Notes under the pieces: model-generated
Told to the model about the DNA's origin: nothing
Database searches by the model: none
Seen by the model: the letters and a program-made list of their open reading frames with translations, nothing else
In this document: positions 1 through 7,350 of the stretch, one piece after another
Position numbering within the stretch: the first letter of the stretch is position 1
Layout: each line of letters opens with the position of its first letter
Origin: Acetobacteraceae bacterium
Lineage (GTDB): Bacteria > Pseudomonadota > Alphaproteobacteria > Acetobacterales > Acetobacteraceae
Assembly: GCA_025356735.1 (NCBI GenBank)
Contig: JANXRT010000149.1
Location: 1-8,672, forward strand
Direction of reading: 5' to 3'
Length of the DNA stretch: 8,672 bases
Translations under genes and position numbers: made by a program

Positions 1-131
1 GTGCCGACCGGCACGATGCCGTGCGTGCCTTCGGCGATCTGCCACTCGACCAGATCGGAAAATGCCTTCTCGTCGACCGATCCGTCCGGCCGCATCGGCG
101 TGATCAGGGCGACGAAGGATCCTTTGAACAT
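1..131 (-). CDS. dapA: 4-hydroxy-tetrahydrodipicolinate synthase, N-terminal part (cut by window start)
   Basis: DapA condenses pyruvate with aspartate semialdehyde in the cytoplasm, the first committed step towards diaminopimelate and lysine. Only the first 43 codons are present. The minus strand reads MFKGSFVALITPM, then a linker, then EWQIAEGTHGIVPVG. This is the first strand and helix of the TIM barrel, leading into the GTTGE active-site loop, which would begin at the window edge with Thr44, the numbering seen in E. coli DapA. I chose the ATG at 131 because GGAG lies six bases upstream and family members usually begin MFxGS. An in-frame ATG at 143 would add MEKT and has a poorer ribosome site. 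The gene diverges from slt across about 117 bp. Family assignment is from recognised residues and is strong despite the short length. Confidence 0.9.
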   Translation of the reverse strand, partial: MFKGSFVALITPMRPDGSVDEKAFSDLVEWQIAEGTHGIVPVG

Positions 132-140
132 TGTCTTCTC

Positions 141-223
141 CATGCCGGGTCTTCTTCATGCCGGCTGGCCCGGGCGCGAAAGTTAGGCGCGAGTGTCATA
201 CGCCGCAAGGCCGTCCCGGCATG
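141..223. repeat. Three CATGCCGG boxes in the dapA-slt divergent region
   Basis: CATGCCGG occurs at 141-148 and again at 157-164 in the same orientation, and the inverted form CCCGGCATG lies at 215-223. The outer pair form a 9-bp perfect inverted repeat (141-149 with 215-223) that brackets the candidate dapA promoter. They could be operator half-sites for a regulator shared by the two divergent genes. Equally, they could be chance matches in GC-rich DNA; the 141 copy also overlaps the dapA start region. Confidence 0.3.
180..208 (-). promoter_or_regulatory. Candidate sigma70-type promoter for dapA
   Basis: On the minus strand, TTGCGG (208 to 203) and TAACTT (185 to 180) are separated by exactly 17 bases. 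Both hexamers are fair matches to housekeeping -35 and -10 boxes. Transcription would begin near 173 and leave a leader of about 40 bases before the dapA ATG at 131. This is motif reading only; in GC-rich alphaproteobacteria such matches are suggestive, not proof. Confidence 0.4.
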
Positions 224-248
224 TAGAAGATATGGTGTAGAACGGCGC

Positions 249-2225
249 ATGGCCGTCTCCAAGCGTTGGCTCCCACTGCCGCTGCTGCTCGCCGGCCTGC
301 TGCCGGGGATACCGGCGTTCGGGCAGGCGGAGGCCGGCGCCAATCCGATGGCGGCGATCCGCGCCGGGCACTGGGACGCGGCAGCCATGACCGCCTCCGT
401 CCTGGCCGATCCGGCAGCGGCGAAGCTCGTCGCCTATTATAGGCTTTCCTCCCCGAACGGCGGCACACTGCACGAGATCGCCGCTTTCATCGCGGCGAAC
501 CCGGACTGGCCGGCACCGGCACTGCTCGATCGCCGTCGGCAGGAGGCGCTCGCCACCGCACCCGACGACATCGAGGTGCTCGGCGAATGCGACCGTGCGG
601 CGGTGACCCTGGACCGGGCGCTGGTGCGTTGCGCCGAGGCGATGCGGACGGCGGGCCGGATCACGGATTCGGTGGCGATCGCCCGGCGAGCCTGGATCAC
701 CGGGTTCGCCGGCGCATCGGAGGAAGCCGGTTTCCTGGCGCATTGGGGCAATGGGCTGGAAGGACCGGACCAAGCCGCGCGGTTCGACGCCCTCGTCTGG
801 AGCAATCCGGCCGCGGCCGAGCGGCAGATCGCGCGGCTGGCACCGGAATACCGGCCGCGCGCCGGGGCCTGGCTCGCCCTGCGTCGCGATGACCCGGCCG
901 CCGCCGCCATGGTTGCAGCACTTCCGGCGGGCCCAAGTGATCCGGTGCTGATGCTGGAACAGGCGCGCAGCCTCCGCCGCACCGCCAACGATGGCGCGGC
1001 GACGGCCCTGTGGCTGGCCGCCGGTGCGCCGGCGCAGGATGCGGTGGCCGGGTTCCGCGCTCGCCTCGCCGAGTTCTGGAACGAGCGACAACGCCTGGCG
1101 CGGCAGTTGCTGCGCGCCGGCAACGATCGAGCCGCCTACGACCTGGTATCGGCGCACGGCCAGGGCAGCGCCGAAGCGATGGCCGATGCGGAGTTCCTCG
1201 CCGGCTTTATCGCGTTGCGCCGACTTGGCCGGCCGGACGACGCCGTGCCTCATTTCACCGCGCTGCTGCTTGCGTCGCGCGGCGTCATCTCCCAGGCCCG
1301 GGCGAATTACTGGCTGGGACGAGCGGAGGAAGCGACCGGCCGAAATCCCAGGCAGCATTACGAGGAAGCGGCGGCGTTCCCGACCACCTTCTACGGTCAG
1401 CTCGCCGCCCTTGCATTGGGCGAAGGGCCGGCCAGCCTGGCGTTGCGCATCAACGCGCTGCGCGATCCCGGATGGACCGAGGCACGGGCGAGCGCGTTGG
1501 ACGGCAACGAACTGGCCCACGCCGCCACATTGCTGACCGGATGGGGCGAGCCCGGCCGGGCGAAAGCCTTTGTGCTGCGGCTCGACGAGCTGGCGCCGGA
1601 TCCGTCCGACCGGTCGTTGTCCGCCCGGCTGGCGACGACGCTGGGCTTGCCGGAGGTCGCCGTGACGATCGCCCGGCGCATGGGCCGCGACGGTATCGCC
1701 TTGCCAGTGGCCGGATGGCCGGCGCCCGTCGATCCGCCGCCGGCACCGGTCGATCCGTCGATCGTGCTTGGGGTGATCCGCCAGGAAAGCAGTTTCGAGG
1801 TCGCCGCGGTCAGCGACAAGGGCGCGCGCGGGCTGATGCAGCTGATGCCGGGCACCGCCGAGCAGATGGCGCGCCGGCTTGGCCTGGCTTCCCCGGTCGC
1901 GGCGCTGACGCTGGACGGCGGCTTCAACATGCGGCTGGGCACTGCCTATCTTCGCACCATGCTGGAACGCTATGGCGGGTTTCTGCCGATGGCGCTCGCC
2001 GCCTACAATGCAGGGCCGATGCGCGTCGATGCCTGGCGTGTCGAGAACGGCGACCCGGCCGCCCCGGCATCGGGCGGGGAATCCGTCAACATGCTGGACT
2101 GGATCGAGCTGGTGCCCGTGGCCGAAACCCGCAACTACATCCAGCGCGTGCTGGAGAACGTCAGTGTCTATCGCGCCAGGCGCGGCGACGACACGCTTGT
2201 GCTGGACGCGCGTTGGAACCGTTGA
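249..2225 (+). CDS. slt: Soluble lytic murein transglycosylase, Slt70-like (GH23)
   Basis: This is a periplasmic enzyme that cleaves the MurNAc-GlcNAc bond of peptidoglycan and forms 1,6-anhydroMurNAc ends. The protein is 658 aa, close to E. coli Slt70. Residues 1-25 form a Sec signal peptide: KR, then a Leu-rich core, then AFG before QAEAG, with cleavage likely near 25/26. Residues about 30-480 are Ala-rich helices with TPR/superhelical character, as in the U-domain, including an RANYWLGRAEEATG repeat-like stretch. The catalytic domain occupies about 495-645. It has the general acid Glu513 in IRQESSF, GLMQLMPGTA at 528-537, AAYNAGP at 584-590 and ETRNYIQRVLEN at 626-637. The reading frame stays open upstream to position 21, but the signal peptide fixes the start at the ATG at 249. 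The ribosome site there is weak. The stop codon overlaps the pgpA start, so the two genes are probably cotranscribed. Confidence 0.95.
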   Translation: MAVSKRWLPLPLLLAGLLPGIPAFGQAEAGANPMAAIRAGHWDAAAMTASVLADPAAAKLVAYYRLSSPNGGTLHEIAAFIAANPDWPAPALLDRRRQEALATAPDDIEVLGECDRAAVTLDRALVRCAEAMRTAGRITDSVAIARRAWITGFAGASEEAGFLAHWGNGLEGPDQAARFDALVWSNPAAAERQIARLAPEYRPRAGAWLALRRDDPAAAAMVAALPAGPSDPVLMLEQARSLRRTANDGAATALWLAAGAPAQDAVAGFRARLAEFWNERQRLARQLLRAGNDRAAYDLVSAHGQGSAEAMADAEFLAGFIALRRLGRPDDAVPHFTALLLASRGVISQARANYWLGRAEEATGRNPRQHYEEAAAFPTTFYGQLAALALGEGPASLALRINALRDPGWTEARASALDGNELAHAATLLTGWGEPGRAKAFVLRLDELAPDPSDRSLSARLATTLGLPEVAVTIARRMGRDGIALPVAGWPAPVDPPPAPVDPSIVLGVIRQESSFEVAAVSDKGARGLMQLMPGTAEQMARRLGLASPVAALTLDGGFNMRLGTAYLRTMLERYGGFLPMALAAYNAGPMRVDAWRVENGDPAAPASGGESVNMLDWIELVPVAETRNYIQRVLENVSVYRARRGDDTLVLDARWNR

Positions 2226-2719
2226 TGCGACCGGCTTCGGTCTGGAAACCGGGCCTCGGCCGGCTGATCGCCAGCGGTTTCGGCTGCGGCTTCGCGCCCG
2301 TGGCGCCGGGCACCGTCGGATCGGTCGTGGCCCTGGCGATCGGCGCCGGGCTGATGCAGGCCTCGCCCTACGCGCTGCCGACGGCGGCGCTACTGGCTTG
2401 CATCGTCGGCATCTGGGCGATCGCCGCCGCGGGTGGTGCCGCCGACCCGGGCTGGATCGTAATCGACGAGTTCGCCGGGCAATGGATCGCCATGCTGGCC
2501 CTGCCTCGGGTGTCGGTAGTCGGTCTTGCCGCGACGTTCGCCCTGTTCCGGCTGTTCGACATCGCCAAGCCGGGTCCGGTCGGCTGGGCCGACCGGCGCA
2601 AGACTGCCTGGGGGGTGATGGCCGACGATGTGATCGCCGGCGCCTTTGCGGCATTCGTCGTCTGGGCGGCATTCGTCGTCTGGGCGGCGTTCGGCGTTCA
2701 GGCAGCGTTCGCCGGTTGA
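2225..2719 (+). CDS. pgpA: Phosphatidylglycerophosphatase A
   Basis: This inner-membrane enzyme dephosphorylates phosphatidylglycerol phosphate to phosphatidylglycerol. The protein is 164 aa. Family blocks are in order: GFGCGFAPVAPGTVGS (18-33), DPGWIVIDEFAGQWIA (74-89, with the acidic pair Asp81-Glu82), FRLFDIAKPGPVGWAD (108-123) and GVMADDVIAG (130-139, with Asp134-Asp135). Hydrophobic segments at about 34-70 and 88-107 suit a membrane protein. The ATG shares its A with the slt TGA stop (TGATG), so translation is probably coupled. The C terminus from residue 142 is built of hexapeptide repeats AAFVVW, AAFVVW, AAFGVQ and then AAFAG, encoded by an 18-bp tandem repeat. This extends the last hydrophobic helix beyond the conserved core. 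Assignment is firm; the physiological substrate is inferred from the family. Confidence 0.93.
   Translation: MRPASVWKPGLGRLIASGFGCGFAPVAPGTVGSVVALAIGAGLMQASPYALPTAALLACIVGIWAIAAAGGAADPGWIVIDEFAGQWIAMLALPRVSVVGLAATFALFRLFDIAKPGPVGWADRRKTAWGVMADDVIAGAFAAFVVWAAFVVWAAFGVQAAFAG
2648..2713 (+). repeat. 18-bp tandem repeat at the 3' end of pgpA
   Basis: Two identical 18-bp units (2648-2665 and 2666-2683, each encoding AAFVVW) are followed by a diverged third unit (2684-2701, AAFGVQ) and a partial fourth (2702-2713, AAFA). The unit length is a multiple of three, so copy-number change keeps the frame and the stop codon. The perfect identity of the first two units suggests a recent duplication by slippage. 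Confidence 0.9.
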
Positions 2720-2744
2720 CGGCAGTTGCTATCCCTTAGCGCTT

Positions 2745-2763
2745 CCTTGGCGGCGCCTTGGCG
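2745..2763. repeat. Direct repeat CCTTGGCG, 11-bp period
   Basis: CCTTGGCG at 2745-2752 recurs at 2756-2763 with three bases between. An 11-bp spacing puts both copies on nearly the same face of the helix, as tandem protein-binding sites often are. The repeat lies just upstream of a candidate -10 box for the DUF1993 gene. Its function is unknown and chance cannot be excluded. Confidence 0.3.
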
Positions 2764-2774
2764 TTTGTTTCTTC

Positions 2775-2780
2775 TGTAAT
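2775..2780 (+). promoter_or_regulatory. Candidate -10 box upstream of the DUF1993 gene
   Basis: TGTAAT matches the TATAAT consensus at five of six positions and lies 53 bases before the ATG at 2834. No good -35 hexamer sits 16-18 bases upstream; the nearest TTGGCG copies are at 11 and 22 bases. A promoter is expected in this 114-bp gap because the gene has its own ribosome site and is not overlapped with pgpA, but the exact position is uncertain. Confidence 0.3.
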
Positions 2781-2833
2781 TCATGGCTTAGGGCGGGTAG
2801 AAGAACATCGCAATCATTCAAGGACGGGTTACT

Positions 2834-3332
2834 ATGCCAATCACGATGTTCCAGGCTTCCGTGCCGATCTGCCGCCAGTTGCTCGGCGCGCTGGACGGCG
2901 TGCTGGCCAAGGCCGAGGCGCATTGCGTGGCTAAAAAGATTGAAGAAGCGGCTTTGCTGACGGCGCGGCTTTATCCCGACATGTTCCCGCTCGCGCGTCA
3001 GGTGGCGATTTCCACGCTGTTCGGACGAATCACGCCCGGGCGCCTGGCTGGGGTGACGTTGCCGGACTTCTCGGCGGCGTTGACCAGCTTCGCCGAGTGC
3101 CGAGCGCGGGTGGCCGACTCGCTTGCCTTCATCGGCGCCCTGACCGCCGAGCAGATCGACGGCACCGAGGACCGCGAATACACCTTTCCGGCCGGCGGCC
3201 AGCCCAGGACCTTTACCGGGATGAGCTACCTCCAGGGCTTCGCCCTGCCAAACTTCCACTTCCACACCACCTGCGCCTACCTGATCCTGCGCCATAACGG
3301 CGTGGAGCTTGGCAAGGCGGACTATCTCGGCA

Positions 3333-3340
<8 letters not shown>
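2834..3340 (+). CDS. DUF1993 family protein (DinB-like four-helix bundle), function unknown
   Basis: The protein is 168 aa, soluble, with no signal peptide. The C-terminal signature PNFHFHTTCAYLILRHNG followed by VELGKADYLG (139-166), the early SVPICRQLLGALDGVLAKAEAH segment (9-30) and RLYPDMFPLARQV match my memory of DUF1993, a family placed in the DinB-like helical-bundle clan. His30, His142, His144 and His154 are candidates for metal binding, by analogy with DinB-fold proteins. That role is inference and no enzyme activity is established. An AAGGA ribosome site lies about ten bases before the ATG. The gene is 114 bp after pgpA and converges on acs, with an 8-bp coding overlap. The context does not reveal a function. 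Confidence 0.82.
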
Positions 3341-5282
<1,942 letters not shown>

Positions 5283-5328
5283 CGGAATTCCCCCGGGTTT
5301 TTCTCAATTTCGACGCGACAATGTGCCT

Positions 5329-5814
5329 TCAGGCGAGCGAAATAAAGGGTATGGCCGGTAACGTTAGCGGCCACTCGGCCATTCGGCAGAGTATATCCCA
5401 GTGCCCGGCATCGACCGGCGCCACCGACAGCCGCGACAGCCGCACCAGCGCCATCTCCGCCAGCCGGGCTTCGGCCTTTATCTGGGCGAGCGTGACCGGC
5501 CTGCCAACCGGTCCGACAGCCTCCATGTCAACGCAGACCCAATCGCCGATCGGCGCGGTCGGATCGGGGTAGGCTTCCCGCACCACCCGCACCACGCCGA
5601 CGATCTCGCGCCCGACGTTGGAATGGTAGAAGAACGCCAGGTCGCCCTCACGCATGGCACGCAGGTTGTTGCGGGCCATGTGGTTGCGCACCCCGGTCCA
5701 GGGTTCAATGCCGTTCCTGACCTGCTGGTCCCAGCCGAATGCATCCGGCTCAGACTTCACCAGCCAGAACTTCCGGTCCGATGCTGTCGCGGATATTGGA
5801 ATGGAAAGGTTCAC
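5329..5814 (-). CDS. EVE domain-containing protein
   Basis: EVE domains are small PUA-like folds that bind modified bases in DNA or RNA. Bacterial single-domain members are abundant and mostly uncharacterised. The core begins KFWLVKSEPDAFGWDQQV and continues WTGVRNHMARNNLR, MREGDLAFFYHSN and REIVGVVRVVREAYPDP, which is the classic EVE order with the conserved VRNH and FYHS blocks. From the GTG at 5814 the protein is 161 aa with 15 residues before the domain. A further GTG at 5853 would give 174 aa. Neither has a good ribosome site, and the codons upstream of the domain are much less G/C-rich at the third position than the rest, so the true start is unsure. No ATG is available. The gene diverges from ccmC and precedes acs by 46 bp. 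I see no functional link to either neighbour. Confidence 0.85.
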   Translation of the reverse strand: MNLSIPISATASDRKFWLVKSEPDAFGWDQQVRNGIEPWTGVRNHMARNNLRAMREGDLAFFYHSNVGREIVGVVRVVREAYPDPTAPIGDWVCVDMEAVGPVGRPVTLAQIKAEARLAEMALVRLSRLSVAPVDAGHWDILCRMAEWPLTLPAIPFISLA

Positions 5815-5875
5815 GGCTGCACCGGCAAGTCCTGTCAGTATCGACCCTGCCACACTAGATGATGGATGGCCGTGG

Positions 5876-5908
5876 TTGAAGCCGCCGTCCGGCGGGCGAG
5901 ATCTTCAA
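5876..5908. repeat. Inverted repeat between the EVE gene and ccmC
   Basis: TTGAAG (5876-5881) pairs with CTTCAA (5903-5908). Inside them, CCGCCG (5882-5887) pairs with CGGCGG (5890-5895) around a very short loop, leaving a seven-base bulge on one side. The dyad is in the middle of the divergent region. It could be an operator or cruciform acting on both genes; a terminator is not expected there. Function is inferred only from position. Confidence 0.5.
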
Positions 5909-5921
5909 ACCGGCCGGGTTT
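5907..5921. repeat. Second inverted repeat before ccmC
   Basis: AAACC (5907-5911) and GGTTT (5917-5921) form a perfect 5-bp inverted repeat around GGCCG. It abuts the preceding dyad and ends 18 bases before the ccmC GTG. It may be a protein-binding site or a hairpin in the leader close to the ribosome site. The short arms mean chance is a real possibility. Confidence 0.35.
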
Positions 5922-5939
5922 TGGTCTAGGGTCGTCGCC

Positions 5940-6713
5940 GTGCAAACCAGTCCTGTCCTTCCGGCCCGCGGCGCCCCGGCGCGCAGCCTGCACCGCTTCG
6001 CCAATCCCGGGCGCTTCCTGCGCATCTCCGGCCGGGTGTTGCCCTTCCTGTCGGCGGCGGCGCTGGTGCTCACCCTGGCCGGGCTCGGCGCCGGGCTGTT
6101 CCTGGCGCCCGCCGACTGGCAGCAGGGCGACGCGGTGCGGATCATGTATGTCCATGTGCCGTCCGCCTGGCTGGCGAGCTTCGGCTACGTGGCGCTGGCG
6201 GTGTGCTCGCTGCTGTCGCTGGTTTGGCGCCATCCGCTGGCCGACCTGGCGGCGGCCGAGATCAGCCCAGTCGGCGCCGGCTTCACGGCGCTTTGCCTCG
6301 CCACCGGCTCGATCTGGGGCAAGCCGATGTGGGGCGCCTGGTGGGTGTGGGACGCGCGGCTGACCTCTGTGCTCGTGCTGTTCTTCCTTTATCTCGGCCA
6401 TGTCGCGCTGGTCCGCGCCTTCGACGATCCGCAGCGGGGCTACCGGGCCGGCGCGATCCTCGCCTTGGTCGGCGTCGTTAACCTGCCGATCATTAAGTTT
6501 TCCGTCGATTGGTGGAACACGCTGCACCAGCCGGCCAGCATCGGCCTGACCGGCTCGCCGACCATGCATTTCGACATGCTGTGGCCGCTGGCCGTTGCGG
6601 CGCTTGGCTACACGCTGGCGTTTATGGCGATCGTCATCGCGCGGACCCGGGCTGCGGTGCTGGAGCGGCGCATCCACGGCTTGCTGATGGCGCGCGCTGA
6701 GGCGGTGCGATGA
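5940..6713 (+). CDS. ccmC: Heme handling protein CcmC (System I cytochrome c maturation)
   Basis: CcmC is an inner-membrane protein that presents heme to the chaperone CcmE in the periplasm, so that heme becomes covalently attached. The protein is 257 aa with about six membrane segments (roughly 34-55, 76-96, 107-125, 141-160, 170-187 and 212-237). The tryptophan-rich WWD segment runs from Trp126 (WGKPMWGAWWVWDARLTS). Its flanking heme-ligand histidines are His72 in YVHVPSAW and His196 in NTLHQPAS, matching His60 and His184 of E. coli with a constant offset. The start is the GTG at 5940, with AGGG eight bases upstream; no ATG occurs before Met69. The N terminus is about 12 residues longer than in E. 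coli. It is the first ccm gene here. The stop overlaps ccmD by four bases (ATGA). Confidence 0.96.
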   Translation: MQTSPVLPARGAPARSLHRFANPGRFLRISGRVLPFLSAAALVLTLAGLGAGLFLAPADWQQGDAVRIMYVHVPSAWLASFGYVALAVCSLLSLVWRHPLADLAAAEISPVGAGFTALCLATGSIWGKPMWGAWWVWDARLTSVLVLFFLYLGHVALVRAFDDPQRGYRAGAILALVGVVNLPIIKFSVDWWNTLHQPASIGLTGSPTMHFDMLWPLAVAALGYTLAFMAIVIARTRAAVLERRIHGLLMARAEAVR

Positions 6714-6847
6714 CGCATCTGCCCTTCATCGTCTCGGCCTACGCGTTGGGTATTCTGGTACCGGTTGCCTTTGCCGTCAGCGCCATGGTGCGCTTTCGCA
6801 GCGCCCGCCGCCGGCTCGCGGCGATCGATGCCAGGCCGCGCCGATGA
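6710..6847 (+). CDS. ccmD: Heme exporter accessory protein CcmD
   Basis: This 45-aa gene lies between ccmC and ccmE with ATGA overlaps at both ends, and GAGG precedes the start by seven bases. The product begins MTHLPFIVSAYALG, has one membrane helix (about 6-27, LVPVAFAVSAMV) and ends in a basic tail rich in Arg. The SAY motif ahead of the helix, the small size, the positive cytoplasmic tail and the position are those of CcmD. CcmD helps release holo-CcmE from the CcmABC complex. It is shorter than E. coli CcmD (69 aa). Identification rests on context plus topology, because CcmD sequences are weakly conserved. Confidence 0.92.
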   Translation: MTHLPFIVSAYALGILVPVAFAVSAMVRFRSARRRLAAIDARPRR

Positions 6848-7350
6848 CCCGCAAGCGCCGCCGGCTATGGATCGTGCTGGGCTGCGGCCTGGGCCTCGGC
6901 AGCGCCACCGCGCTGGCGCTGACGGCGATGCGCGACAACCTTGTCTTCTTCGTCTCGCCGTCCGAGATTGCGGCCAAGGCGCCTGCCATGGGCCGCGATT
7001 TCCGCTTGGGCGGGCTGGTCGAAGCGGGTTCGCTGCGCCGGAGCACCGAGCAAGGCCGCCCATCGTCGAGGTTCCGCGTTACCGACGGCACCGGCGAGGT
7101 CTCGGTGGTGTTCACCGGCATCCTGCCTGACCTGTTCCGCGAGGGTCAGGGTGTGGTGGCGCTGGGCGGCATGTTGCCGGACGGCAGCTTTCGGGCGTCC
7201 GAGGTGCTGGCCAAGCACGACGAGACCTACATGCCGCCCGAGGTCGCCGAGGCGCTGAAGAAATCCGGCAAGTGGAACCCCACGACCGGCAAGCCACCCG
7301 CTGCCGCGACATGGAACACCCTCGAGCCTGGAAAGCCGGTCGGCGGATGA
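6844..7350 (+). CDS. ccmE: Cytochrome c maturation heme chaperone CcmE
   Basis: CcmE is a membrane-anchored periplasmic chaperone that binds heme covalently through a histidine and carries it from CcmC to the CcmF/H ligase. The protein is 168 aa. A basic N terminus (TRKRRR) and one membrane helix (about 8-29) are followed by the conserved NLVFFVSPSEI (32-42), the OB-fold segments RDFRLGGLVEAGS, RFRVTDGTGEVSVVFTGILPD and REGQGVVALGG, and then the heme site AKHDETYMPPE. His125 and Tyr129 form the HxxxY heme motif (His130 and Tyr134 in E. coli), so this is the His type, not the CxxxY variant of some bacteria and archaea. A Pro/Gly-rich tail follows. The start overlaps the ccmD stop and the stop overlaps the ccmF start, each as ATGA. 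Confidence 0.97.
   Translation: MTRKRRRLWIVLGCGLGLGSATALALTAMRDNLVFFVSPSEIAAKAPAMGRDFRLGGLVEAGSLRRSTEQGRPSSRFRVTDGTGEVSVVFTGILPDLFREGQGVVALGGMLPDGSFRASEVLAKHDETYMPPEVAEALKKSGKWNPTTGKPPAAATWNTLEPGKPVGG

Noticed and set aside
231..236. TATGGT as a -10 box for slt
   Set aside because: It matches only four of six positions, sits just 12 bases from the ATG and has no -35 hexamer at the right distance.
183..2672. A very long open frame on the minus strand opposite slt and pgpA
   Set aside because: Its translation is Arg/Pro-rich low-complexity sequence with no family features. It is the usual antisense shadow of GC-rich coding DNA, and the plus strand holds two clear genes there.
2720..2833. Possible intrinsic terminator after pgpA
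   Set aside because: The GC-rich CCTTGGCG copies are direct repeats, not inverted ones, so no stable hairpin followed by a T run is formed.
5283..5328. T-rich stretch before acs considered as a terminator of the EVE gene or an acs promoter
   Set aside because: No stem precedes the T run on either strand, and no -35/-10 pair with proper spacing is visible on the minus strand.
5835..6677. Open frame of 280 codons on the minus strand opposite ccmC
   Set aside because: The product is highly charged Arg/Gln/His-rich sequence typical of antisense frames; the plus strand encodes an unmistakable CcmC.
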